From the NCBI GenBank assembly GCA_003833135.1, contig QZLH01000020.1, positions 99,558 to 163,557 of the forward strand: DNA of 64,000 bases. Direction: 5' to 3'. The notes under the pieces are model-generated. The model was not told where the DNA came from. It searched no databases and saw only the letters and a program-made list of their open reading frames with translations. A program made the translations under genes and the position numbers. Origin of the DNA: Oehlia diaphana (taxonomy: Eukaryota; Glomeromycota; Glomeromycetes; Glomerales; Glomeraceae). Below are positions 52,762-64,000 of the stretch, in pieces (positions within the stretch are counted from its first letter, which is position 1; each line of letters begins with the position of its first letter).

Positions 52762-55700
52762 ATGTCAAAACGAAGTCTTACTACGAATGTTAAAGTTAAC
52801 GTTGACGAAGAAGGAGCCAAGAAAATTAAGCCCTTAGATATTAAATATGCGGTTGAGTTGCAAATTGCTAGCCGCCCTGGTCTTGGACAAGACGGAAGAC
52901 CTATCGAATTGAGAACAAATTATCTAAAAGTAACTGCATTACCTGAGAAAACTTTATTTCATTATAATTTTATCGTTGAGCCACCGGTCAAGACTCCTCT
53001 TTCGTTTAAACTCTTTTCAATTATGGCCTTTCAAAATCATTTTGGTGATGCCATGCCTATTTTTGATGGCAATAATTCTATTTATTGTACTAAACCGTTA
53101 CCTTTTAATGATGAAGGTGAAATCAAAGAAGTATGTACTATATAATAATATATTTACAAAAAACTTTTTGTAAATTTGAATTCATTAATAATTTTTAAAT
53201 TGTTATTTGCAGGTTTCTTTAGATGCGGATGGTCCCCGTAAGGCAAAATCCTTTCATATTACTATTCGTAAGATTGAAGAAATCAATATAGAAAGATTGT
53301 TAAATTACCTTAAGGGCTCGGCTCCATTAACTGGTGAAATTCAAGCATGTGTTACAATCTTGAACACTGTATTGAATTATAAACCACGAAATAATTTTGC
53401 TGTTGTCAAGCGAGGAGTTTTTCCGGAGACCAATGACAGACCAAAGTATTTATTCGGAGGAACTGAATTAAAAACTGGATTCTGTCAATCAATGAGACCT
53501 GGTTGGGGTAAATATTCTCAAATAATAAAAATATGATTGAATTTTTATTAAAAGCAATTAAACTTGTATTAGGATATATGATCGTAAATGTTGATACATG
53601 TGCTGCTGTATTTCATCCTGATGGATCATTATTGGATTACGTTGCAAAGATTTTAGGTAAAAGAAATGTTGAAGAATTGCGACGTGGAATCAGTGACAGC
53701 GAACGAAGAAATCTTGAACGCGTAACTTTTTTTAATAAGAACTAATTTTATGATAATTCTACGTTGTTATAACACGACTAACCACTATTTGATAATGATA
53801 TAGAGTTTAAAGGGATTAATAATCAAAGTTATCCATCGAGGAGAGAAACAAACAAAATACAAAATAGAACGTTTAACAAGTCAAGCTGCTGATTTTACTA
53901 CATTTACGAATAAAAAGGAAGGAGTAGAAATGAGCGTAGCTGATTATTTCGCGCAAACGTATAATCATTCTTTGGAATTTAAATCTCTTCCTTGTCTTGT
54001 GGTAAAGAAGAACTTGTTTATTCCAATGGAAGTCTGCGATATTCTTCCTGGTAAATATGTTATGTTATCGATCGTGTTTAAAATTTTATTTCTAAATTAA
54101 ATCCTTGTAACTTTTATGTAATTATAGGTCAAAAGTATGAGAAAACAATTGGAGATAAGGCCAAAGCAGATATGATCAAATTTACGGCCTGTAAGCCTCA
54201 AGAACGATTCGACAAAATAGAAAATTGCATCCAAAATATTTTTAAGCACAACGAAGATGAAAATTTACGTGATTTTGAAATTAACATTGATCCTAAGATG
54301 ATGACTGTCGATGGTTATTTTTTATTTTTATTTATTTATGTCTTTTAGCTGAATGTATTATATGGACTAATTCGGTTTATTCCATTTTTTTTACAGGAAG
54401 AGTTTTAAAATCTCCAACAGTTATGTTTAATGAAAATAGTAAACAACAAAATATATTCCCTGTTCAAAACGGACGTTGGAATCCCAGAGACCTTGTTCTA
54501 CTTAGAGTATGTATTTATTTATTACAATGTAACTTACAGAATCCAATTAACCGTTTATTTATATTTTTCATAGACAAAGCCATTGCATAACTGGTCAGTT
54601 CTTGTTTTGGCTGACAGAAGGTCATGTCCTATGGAACAAGTGAAAAGGTGTATGATAGGACTAAAACAAAAATTGACTGAATTCGGAATGGTAGGCTAAA
54701 TATCTACTTTTCTTTTAATTCCAGTTAAAAAAAAATAATGTTAAATAATTCATTCATTATTTATTCATTAGGAAGTGGGAAATGATCCTTACATAAATTA
54801 CGAAAATCCGCAGGGAAATATTGAATCGGTTAGTAAAGTTATTCCATTACTTGTATAATGTAAGACATACTTTTTCCACTAATGCTTATATTTGATTCGT
54901 TATATCAAGTCATTGCAAATTTCTGTTCAGAAGGCTCATAATAATAAATCATTTCCGCCACAACTGTTAATTGTCATTATTCCAAGAAAACCATCTCCAT
55001 TATATGGTGAAGTTAAAATGATTGCTGATACCAAAATTGGAATTGTTACCCAATGCATACTTGCTGAAAAATTACGTAATCCAAACAATAAATCTTTATG
55101 GGCTAATATTGGATTAAAAATAAATGCCAAACTAGGCGGTCATAATTGTAATCTTATGAAAGAAGAACTTTCGACAATTGGAAAAGTTCCTGTAAGCACT
55201 TACAAAAGATTTTTTTAATTTAGATTTAGTTTAATTTCAAACTTTCTTTTTTTTAGACGATGATTGTTGGAGCAGATATTTCTCATCCTGGTGTAGGACA
55301 AAAAGATCAGCCTAGCATTGCAGCAGTCTGCGCCTCCGTTGAACCAAATGCAACTACTTATTACGGTAGAATTAGTGTCAATAAGCAAATCCGAAATGAA
55401 ACGATCGAATGTCTCGGAGAAATGATTTCTGATTTACTGAAAGCATTTTATGAGAAAAATAAAGTTCTTCCAAAACGAATGATTTTTTATCGGGATGGTG
55501 TGAGCGAGGGCCAATTTCGCAGTGTGTTAAACAGAGAAGTAATCGCATTAAAAAACGCTTTTGATAAAATTTATCAAAAGGATCCACCAAATTTGACCTT
55601 TATTATAGCACAAAAGAGGCATCACACTAGGTAATAAACAGAGAATGTCTTTAAATAATTATTCGTATTGACATAAGAAAAAATTCCTTTTTTTCTTTAG

Positions 55701-56255
55701 ATTTATTCCAGTAAATAGAAAAGATACGGATAAATTAGGAAATTGTATTCCCGGAACTGTTGTGGATCAATCAATTGTTCATTGTAATGAATTCGATTTT
55801 TGTGAGTATTTTTCATTAAAGGAATTTTGGATTAAGATTTGTGAATATTTTATTAATCTTTTCTTTTCATAGATTTACAATCTCATTCTGGACTTCAAGG
55901 AACCACACGTCCGACTCATTATTATGTTTTACATGATGAAAATAAATTTGGCGCTGATGAAATTCAGAATTTAACCTACCGATTATGTTATCTTTATGCA
56001 AGGTAAAATTATTTTTACGGAAAACTTTCTTTGCCGATATTACACATTGATAAAACACATGATTATTTTGTTTTCAGATGTTCTTCAGCAATATCCGTGG
56101 TACCTCCAATTGCTTATGCACATCTATTAGCAGCACGCGCTCGACTTTATCCAACCATAGAAGTACCAGGAGAACAAAATTGTGGAGAATCGGAAAGCAT
56201 TTCTTCAATCCCTTTAGTTTCTAAGGAATTAGCTAAAGTCATGTATTTTGTTTAA
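52762..56255 (+). CDS. AGO: Argonaute (AGO) protein with complete catalytic tetrad
   Basis: The small-RNA-guided effector of RNA silencing. About thirteen exons give 857 residues or so, a normal AGO length. The first eight, from 52762-53130 to 54574-54690 and the one after, keep frame. Domains in order are N-terminal ([20 protein letters not shown]), linker 1, PAZ ([20 protein letters not shown]), MID ([21 protein letters not shown]) and PIWI. The PIWI residues are [10 protein letters not shown] (Asp), an upstream Glu in [19 protein letters not shown] (Asp) and [14 protein letters not shown] (His), so slicer activity is possible. HHTR|FIP and the final [18 protein letters not shown] are also canonical. 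There is no Arg/Gly-rich N-terminal extension. Rhizophagus is reported to carry an enlarged AGO set, and this would be one member. A tandem duplication lies in its upstream region. Confidence 0.95.
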
Positions 56256-57656
56256 AGTGTTGAATAAATATGCTTTAAAATTACACCTTGTAGTATAGTT
56301 GTTGATTTATCATTTATGGAAAATATTATTTTATATAGGATAATAGAAATGCTTGTAAATAATGTAACAATTATTACTTAAAATATTTGTTATCCGAAAA
56401 ATAATAATACACATACATATATGTTCCTATTGATATAACATTTTGTGAAGCTCTCATGTCTTATATTTATCATCATTTTATCATTTTCATGCTTTATATT
56501 TTTTTAGTAATTTCTAGAAATATGAAATCACTTATTACACAAATTATTTAAATTTTTGCTACGCAGTTCATAAAATTTAAAAATGTCATAACTTGATAAA
56601 TATCATACGAATTTACTATATTCAAATCGTCTCAATGAGACGAATCTAATGAGATGAAGATCATGAAAACCACTGAATCAAAAGATATTATAGGAGAACT
56701 CAAAACACTTAAGTCATAATCGCGTACCAAATATTGGGTGATAAACATGAAATTACTACCATTCGAATTGCCTTAATGAGACGAATCCAATGAATCTTAT
56801 AATCAATAATCACAGGATATCGAAATATTCTTAAAATATGATTTTCAAGTTTTAAAACTTTTTGAACTTCTTGAACTTTGTAAACTCACGTAAAACTACA
56901 CTTGTTAACTTTACATTAAGCCCATAGTCTTATACAATATTAAAATATTTATATTAAATTCATATATCTTATTATATTTTTTAATAAAAGTATCTGAAAT
57001 ATAATAAAAAATGTATAGATAATATTTTAAAATGCTGATATCCCATAAAATTAAAGCAGCTATTGTGACAAATGAAAATGGAACACTTTGACAAATTTTT
57101 ATTTTAATTACTAAATAAAAATGTAATGAATGTATTTAACTTAAATTTTTGTTTCGCTATATTAATATAATTTTCACTTTAAAAAGTATCCGTATAATTT
57201 GATCGCATGGATTAACGAATATCTGATATTTACTGTACTCATTCAATCTACCTGCATATTATCATACTATCCTACCTTTGTGTAAAGAATGTTTATCAGA
57301 GATTAAGATAAGTTTTTTTCGAATTATGTTTATATCTTATTTTTCGTAACGCATCTTCGATCATGTGAAGGGTAGATATCAAAGTCCGTACAATATGATA
57401 AATCAAAATATATTTGCAAAAGAGTTAATTGTTAGGCTATTTATAGTTTGCTTTACAAGCGAAATGATATTCTTACTAACTCCCGTGAATCATTTTTTCC
57501 TTTTTGATTAAAATAATATGATAAGATGTCATGACTAACTACCCCTAGAGCAAAAGTTGTCATGAATGAATGAACATGTGATTAATGATCACTGGATAAA
57601 ACATCACATGACTGCAACATAATTATTATGCGCAAATATAATTTGTACAGAACAAC
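56256..57656. other. Intergenic DNA, no gene recognised
   Basis: AT-rich. AATGAGACGAATC(T/C)AATGA occurs near 56634 and again near 56777, a short dispersed repeat about 140 bases apart. Nothing else is recognised. Confidence 0.5.
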
Positions 57657-57881
57657 ATGAAGGTTGACAAAGTGAAAGAGAAAGAGCTTTATAGCAAATT
57701 GGTGTTACTGCAAGCATCAAATTTATCGTTGACGAAGCAAAAGAAGGAAAGTGTTAATCGAATGTTAACGACAATTTGCAACCTGGCAACATTATTGGCA
57801 AGACGTGATGAGGTGGTGGCAGTAAGGATGACAGTCCTTCCTAATCCTTATGCAGTTTACATTTCTAAGAGTCGTTATTAA
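57657..57881 (+). CDS. Small hypothetical protein (74 residues)
   Basis: A single frame opens with ATG after AACAAC. It encodes a basic, helical peptide with heptad-like leucines (ELYSKLVLLQASNLSLTKQK, MLTTICNLATLLARRDEVV) and ends PYAVYISKSRY. Composition is protein-like and unlike the surrounding AT-rich DNA. I recognise no family. It could be a complete short gene or the sole surviving exon of a longer one. No signal peptide or membrane segment is evident. Confidence 0.4.
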   Translation: MKVDKVKEKELYSKLVLLQASNLSLTKQKKESVNRMLTTICNLATLLARRDEVVAVRMTVLPNPYAVYISKSRY

Positions 57882-59455
57882 CTTCCAAAAGATGGATGTT
57901 ATGTCAACAGAATCGAGAAATACCTGAAAAATATATCTTACCATATAAAGAGATATTGAAAACAGGGCATTACATTATATTGTTCAAGAAATCATTTTTA
58001 GTAACTTGTAAGGACATCATTTAATCAATTCTCGGACCAAATTAACCTGTTTTATTTCATCGTTTGAAATTTCGACGAAGTATTGCATTAGAACAATTAG
58101 AACAGCTAATGATTTGATCATACTGCGATACCACACAACATTGGACTTAAACTGAGCTTCACCTATTTTTCTACACATTAATGGCGAAGTATCATTAGTT
58201 TAATCGATCATTGATTCGAATATTTGTTTCAATATCATATGTGAAATTTTATCTTTTTAAGTTGGATATTTTTAATTATGATATGTGAAATCTTTATTGT
58301 ACAATAAGAACAAGAGAAAAAGTAAAAACCATCATTCGAAAGAATCCAAAAATGAAGACATGTATGCTTATCGTTATTAGAATTCGAAACCCTAAGATAT
58401 TTTTAAATTTGATTTTTTGAACTTTATTTCTGCAAATGAACACCCATAAACATAAATTCATTGAATGAGCGTATAATGTATAATACAGTATAACCACTAT
58501 TATTACAGAAAACTTTTATAGTGTAAGCTGAAACGTAAAGATTAAATTAGTAAAATTTACAAAGCTAGATATGCACTGGAAGATGGGAAGATTATTGGAA
58601 ACTTCCAATTCTATAACTTTTTAGGGGGGTGTTAGCCGATCCTTGCTGCGTGGGATGATTCTAGAGTTTCCATTCAAAAAACAATTATGGTAAATTGTAT
58701 GAATAAAATCATACGATGTAATTTAGGTTAATTTGTTACACTACATCTTACAGTAAGTCCTCTAATTATAATTTTTCTTAATATTCTCACAGATAAAAAG
58801 ATGGATAAAAAGTTTATCAATATTGGATATCAGTATTAGAAATCTAGTTTAAAAAAAAATTAACCGTGATAAGTTATTTCACGGAGTCACTGCCGGAATA
58901 TCATGATTTTCATGGCGCAGCCTGAATATTAAATTGATTAATTGATGTTACGTTAACAAATATAATAAATGAACCTGCTCTAATTTACATCTATAATATT
59001 AAAATTTATCACCAGAAGACAAATAGATTCGCGTGTAACATTTATTAGTTAATTGTACCATGTCGGAATGGATTGGAATTAGAAGAATTAGAAACAATAA
59101 AAAATCAAAAAATCAACGGAAACTTCCCAACGCGCATCAATAATGATAGCCAATTAAAAAAGAAATTCACTTACACGTTCGAATTCGTAATAGCCAATTA
59201 ATATTAAATTTTATCAACACGTTTCAATTCTTTATATCTGAGACACATTTCTCTTTGAAAATGCAGCGTGACAAAATAAATAAAACATTGTTGATCGCTA
59301 ATGGACCAATCAAATCACGGAATTTAAACATATGTTCGCGATTATTAATTATTAAGTTTACTATTTTGTGTCAAATCGGATAATATTTAAGGTCTCCTTT
59401 TTCAAGAGCCAGACCTTTTCTTTTTATATAGTATTAAAAACAAAAAAAAAAAAAA
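57882..59455. other. Intergenic DNA upstream of the membrane-protein gene
   Basis: No gene is recognised. A G-rich segment, TTTAGGGGGGTGTTAGCCGA, stands out near 58620. A TATA-like TTTATATAG lies near 59422, about 30 bases before the start codon at 59456, and CAATCAAAT-type words lie near 59305. These may be promoter elements. Confidence 0.4.
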
Positions 59456-61236
59456 ATGTTGCCCGATTTATTTAAAAAACCGCAAAAAGCTGAACATGAA
59501 AATGAACATTCTTTTGTTCTGTGGCTTAGGAAAATCATTATTATCATATTTTTAATGATCCTAGCAGGGTCCTTTGCAGTAATGTGTGTTAGGATGTCTA
59601 AAGAGAATCCATCAATCAGCACTACATTTACATCAATAGACAGTGTACTGGCCCCATCCATTTATTTGTCATTTGCTTATGATTTTAACATCTCCTGTTA
59701 CATTTATTATGATTATGCAGGAAGTAAGTTTGAATTATTGGATTAAATTGTTTTATTATTAGCTTTGTTCAATTCCAGATCAGATTGTAATTATTTATCA
59801 TTTAGTATTGAACAGAGCTATTATATCACATTATGTTTAGCTAACTCAAAATATTTCATATTTCATAAAGAAAATGACACCAGTTGTGACGAATATGTTA
59901 CACAGCCAGAAAATACTGGTGATAAAGATTACCCTTATGGCGGAAACTTTTCACCGAAAAAAGTCAAATTGACAAGATACGATGATATTGGACCGTATTT
60001 CGTTTATCTTGATATAAATATAATAGATCCAACATTTAATAACTTAACTGACTCGTTTTTTAGAATGAATTTATATGATCCAGGTTTTTTTTTTTCTTTT
60101 TTTTTATAAAAAATGGTCTTAATTATATTTTACTTTGATAATAATTATATTTTTGTAATAATTAAATAGAAAATGATTATGTTATATATAATATTAAGAG
60201 TATGAATAAGATAAAAAGTGGATCAATGACTCCATTTGAGGAATCACTTTTTTATATGAACAAATACACTTTAACTGGAGGTTATGTAAGTTTATTTATA
60301 TTAGAAAAAAAAAAAAATTGGTAAACATATTTTATTAAATGAACAATAGTTATATAAATTAGGATTCTCTAAAAAAATCAGAAGAATTTTGAGTAAACCA
60401 ATCTTGTCTTATATTGGATTTCCATCAGATTATGATTCAAAAGCATATATGGAATCAAATATACGTAAGAATCCTACGAGTAAAAAATTATTCAATCTTC
60501 TTTTAAATACTGATGTTATTTTTGTTGTTTTTGTGCTGTTAATTAATTATAGAGAGTGTCCCAGCAGCATCTTTAAACGCAACACATTTAAGAGTGCGTC
60601 TTAGTCCACGGAACTTTATTTTAGAAGAGGAACAAGAACAAAGGTAAAAACCATCGATTTAATGCTTCACCCATAAGTTGTAACTAACATTTTTTTTTTA
60701 AAACTTACTCATATGTACATGTACATCAAAAGGAACGAAAATGTAAGTAAATTAACATACAGTAATTGTCATTCGCAAATGATCATCGTATTCACGTACA
60801 AATTCGGGATTTAACAGATATTAGCCGCAGTAGGAATTATCGCGGCATATTATAGCTCGATTGTCTTTATTTACGTCTTCTTGTTCGGTAATATTTTTTT
60901 TTTTTTTTTTTCAAATTAAATTATCATGTAATAAGATTTGTTTAAATCGAAAAAATTTTAGGCGTCGATTCAATGAAGCCATGGGGTTTAATTCATAGCG
61001 GATGCTGCGGAATACCAACATTTGTCGATCAAGATGATGAACAAAGTGAACAAAATAAACAAAATGAACAAGTAGTACTTAACATAGAAAGTATGGATGA
61101 AAGAGTTAAAGAATTGGAAAAACTCTTAAAATGTATTGTTAATGACACCAGAAAGAACCGCAGCAACAGTAACAAGAATCACAATAGCAGCGGCAGTAGC
61201 ATTTACAGCAATGATAACGATAAATTAGATGTTTAG
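59456..61236 (+). CDS. Two-pass membrane protein of unknown function (421 residues)
   Basis: Eight exons (59456-59723, 59763-60083, 60170-60285, 60350-60464, 60553-60643, 60733-60742, 60818-60887, 60962-61236) sum exactly to 422 codons with the stop. A short cytosolic N-terminus is followed by membrane segment 1 (IIIIIFLMILAGSFAVMCV). A loop of about 230 residues follows with Cys pairs and N-glycosylation sites such as NIS, NDT and NLT. Membrane segment 2 (ILAAVGIIAAYYSSIVFIYV then FLFG) precedes a cytosolic tail with KPWGLIHSGCCG, an acidic/Gln stretch, a short coiled coil (MDERVKELEKLLKCIV) and an Asn/Ser-rich end. The layout, two spans with an extracellular loop between, resembles a sensor or channel-like subunit, but no known domain is recognised. 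I recall similar proteins as a multigene family in Rhizophagus. A decayed relative lies downstream. Confidence 0.82.
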
Positions 61237-63329
61237 ATTTATTATTAATATTGATAGCACTTGTATAAATACGATAATGATATAAGTTTATATTATATGA
61301 GATTATTTAATTATTTAGCATAATTTATTGTATATACATTATATATTATATATAAAATATAAAATAAAAATAAAATAAATAAAAAATTGTAATAAAGAAG
61401 CTTTTGATTAAAATTACCTTTATATTGAACATGACAATTTTTTATGAATTTATAACTTCGAACCATACATTTACTCGACCATAAGATATGACTTCTCATT
61501 CATGTAATACTAAAAATACTAAAGATCGAATATTTTATTAAATTGTACAACTTTACGCTATTCATGGCTAACTTTTTTAAGATATTATTAGTCTATTATA
61601 TTACCTAAAAATGAGTCGTGTGTAACATAAACACGATTTTCTTGCGAGATCTAAATTAGAGATAAAAATCACGATATAATTAAGTTACAATATATGTAGT
61701 ATTTAACTAAACTTTATAGCTGCAAATTTAGTATAACTTGATGTCTTGATCTAATAGATGAATTTATAAACAAGTTCCAAAGTTGAACAAGTTAATTAAA
61801 TATCTTCGATGGCATAGAATTGTTCCAAAATTAGCTAAATTAATTAATACGCGAGGCTATAATTTAACGTGACATCCATTGACTTCGTCGCTTATATCTC
61901 CTTTTAGTTGTAACGGTTTCCTCAATGTTTAATACGAATTTCAAAGTTCGTAAAATTGCAATTTATTAATTCTGTAGTAAAAATTGTGTTATTCTACACT
62001 TTTGCATATTCATCTTTTATTTCTTTGTCATAATCATCATCTTCCTTATTTCTTTATCATTTTCTTCATTATCTAAAATCATTTTATACATTAATACATT
62101 AATACAATCCAAGTAGTAACTAATAAAACATTTAAATTTAGAAATATTTTGTTAAAAATTTCAGGAATTTATAAAAGAAAATAATTAATAAAGAGGGTAA
62201 AAGGAGTACATTAGTGCCAATAAATTCTGTAATAATATCAATATAAAATGCGTTATCTTATCACAACATTTTTTGAAACTACTTAATATAATTCAAAATC
62301 AAATTTACTGGAAATAGAATAGAAATTAAGTTTAGATTTATTAATATAATCCAACTTATCAGTTATTGCTTTATTCAGATAACTATTATTTGACAACGCA
62401 TTATGCAGTATATGCAAAATGGATTTTCATAATTAATTTGTACTTTAGGGGAAAAGGTTTCGGTACAGATACAAATTACAAACAGATATGATCATGAGAA
62501 TTTTTAATTAAATAATAAAATAAGTTCATTTTTTGAACATGTATTTTAATACAAGTTTTACTAAATCTATTACTAAATATTACAATTATAATGGAATTTG
62601 AGAAATTGGATGTTTCAACTTTCATGTCATACCCATAAATTGGATTCGGGAAATTGGTGTTTAACAGTATGGGAAATGGACATTCGGAAAATTGACTGGA
62701 AAAAGGTACAATCACTATAAAAAAAAAAAAAATTCTGGAAAAAACTCCGATAAATGATCATTATTCCGAAGAAACTCAGACACGTGATCATTTTTCTGAA
62801 AAATTTTTTTGTCAAAAATAAAACGCATTCGGGAAATCGTACTGTACTCTCGAAATCAATATCATTTTCCTATTTTAAGACTAAATTTTTATCTAGTTGG
62901 CGCTCGAACCCTACGTGCATCGTGCATATTCTTTCAAAATTAAAATTTTTTTTTTTTTTTGTTATAAACCATTCAAAATCAGAATTTGAATCCGAATTTG
63001 GAAACGGACCGAAATGCCATCAAGAAGTTTCATTGGTGTACTACATCATCTTCATGTGCAGGTACGGACATCAGTTCGTTACACTTCGGACTAACATATG
63101 TCCCGAACTTAATTATGATTAATAATTAAGGTTGATGTTTTTCACCTTACAAACAAACAAAAAAAAAATAAAATATGATTTGACTAAGAAATTACAAAAA
63201 AACTGAAATGAATCTTTGTTATAATTATAATTGTACTATATTAATTTAAGTGAAATCTGTTGTATTAAGAAAGCTAATGAAAATCCAGCGACCATTTTTA
63301 CATTAATTGTGTACTTGGTCAATCATTCA
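61237..63329. other. Intergenic DNA with short repeated words
   Basis: No gene recognised. Between 62590 and 62840 words of the type ATTCGGGAAATTG or TTCGGAAAATTG recur about four times (near 62600, 62643, 62683 and 62826). Around 62880-63110 composition is less AT-rich, with GGCGCTCGAACCCTACGTGC and GGAAACGGACCGAAATGCC, but frames are broken. It may be old coding or repeat sequence. Confidence 0.4.
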
Positions 63330-63720
63330 ATTATTTTTTGTTTATAGTTTTAACATTTCTTGTTGGATTCATCGCATTTATGTTTATTCAAAGGAATTTT
63401 AGGATTCGAGTCAATCCAACCATGAAGTGCTATACATAATAGATGTTGTGGATTTATCTCCTAACACGGAAGAAATATCAAAGAGTTAAAAATTTAGCAA
63501 ACTTCAAATTTTCTTATTGGTAATGTTATAGACACTTCCTTATTACAACTTAGTAGCCAAGGGGAAGGACGTTACGTTTGTCCTTATAAAGTAGATCCAC
63601 TGCAGCAGGACAGGAGCAGAGAGAGACCACCATAGGAAACATAGGAAATAGCAGCAACAATAGCATAAACAGTGACAAAAGCAACAATAATAACTATGTC
63701 TATAATATACAGAATATTTG
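63330..63720 (+). pseudogene. Decayed relative of the two-pass membrane protein C-terminus
   Basis: GAGTCAATCCAACCATGAAG followed by TGCTATACATAATAGATGTTGTGGA parallels the last-exon start GATTCAATGAAGCCATGGGG followed by TTTAATTCATAGCGGATGCTGCGGA. Further on, GCAACAATAGCATAAACAGTGACAA mirrors the GCAGCAACAGTAACAAGAAT and ATTTACAGCAATGATAACGA part of the intact gene's tail, and both end near GATGTT. In-frame stops (for example after SIQP) show that it is broken. Most of the 5' portion is missing or unrecognisable. Confidence 0.5.
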
Positions 63721-64000
63721 ATGTTACAAACTGTCTTATTGAATAAGAACCAGTATCAGCGTAGCTGTTTTGGGACGATAAATTTTGTTTGCAACTCTGA
63801 TCTTCAAAAACAAAATTAATAAAATTAATGATATTGTATATTGATTATTTTAGCCAATTGTCATTTATTAAATTATTTTAAAACCACTTTCTATTTGTAA
63901 CAAAGTTTAAGAATATTAATTCCAGTATAATTATTATTATAAATTACATCATGGTATATAAATTATCAGGACAATAAAAGATAATCATTTGTAATCATTG

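Noticed and set aside
59434..59661. Minus-strand frame opposite the first exon of the membrane protein
   Set aside because: It is antisense to a well-supported multi-exon gene.

Overview
This is a nuclear, very AT-rich, intron-dense fungal sequence, most likely from an arbuscular mycorrhizal fungus (Glomeromycotina, close to Rhizophagus). The clearest sign is the TKL-type protein kinase at 18241-19930: its CxxC...CxxC leader, the phrase NWTSGN..ID.FIQ, a DLG in place of DFG and the short spliced tail are the signature of the large kinase family expanded in that group. Short introns with GT/AG ends, an intron-bearing nuclear tRNA, a full-length Argonaute, HMG-box relics and many decayed DNA transposons fit the same source. 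Species is inferred from family knowledge, not from a database search.

Layout. 1-2203: a 51-bp tandem repeat, then AT-rich DNA. 2204-9618: three minus-strand genes: MPP10 (U3 snoRNP, ribosome biogenesis), an unrecognised two-exon Ser/Asn-rich, probably nuclear protein, and a small conserved-looking basic protein. 9880-12640: a textbook hAT-type MITE and decayed DNA. 12643-15538: PSO2/SNM1 interstrand-crosslink nuclease. 15672-17629: transposon relic, a small zinc-ribbon protein, a tandem duplication and an intron-containing tRNA-Thr(AGT). 18241-19930: TKL kinase. 23470-25414: a TRF/TBF1-type telobox Myb protein. 26361-27010: fragments of an unrecognised spliced gene. 29915-34416 (minus): VMS1/ANKZF1 peptidyl-tRNA hydrolase and the fork-protection subunit CSM3/TIPIN. 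34706-40486 (plus): the spliceosomal DEAH helicase PRP16/DHX38, divergent from CSM3. 40823-41654: mitochondrial-type rhodanese. 41655-45967: a transposon and pseudogene graveyard with a poly-G tract, a 192-bp TA-flanked MITE nested in an older element, an HMG-box relic and a broken copy of the rhodanese first exon. 45968-51853 (minus): DHX29-type helicase. 52073-52460: a tandem duplication upstream of Argonaute (52762-56255). 59456-61236: a two-pass membrane protein with a 10-nt micro-exon, followed by a decayed relative at the right edge.

The genes do not form an operon-like system. Several act on RNA or ribosomes (MPP10, PRP16, DHX29, VMS1, Argonaute, tRNA) and three on chromosome maintenance (PSO2, TBF1-like, CSM3/TIPIN), but I treat this as ordinary fungal gene order. 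For eight genes (DUF-like 9006-9618, PSO2, kinase, TBF1-like, VMS1, rhodanese, the 5883-8034 gene and the membrane protein) I checked that all exon lengths sum to an unbroken frame. MPP10, PRP16, DHX29 and Argonaute were checked by protein continuity and only partly by exon arithmetic. I see no novel multi-gene system. The most distinctive observations are the two structurally intact MITEs, the duplicated-then-broken gene fragments and some unusual splicing.
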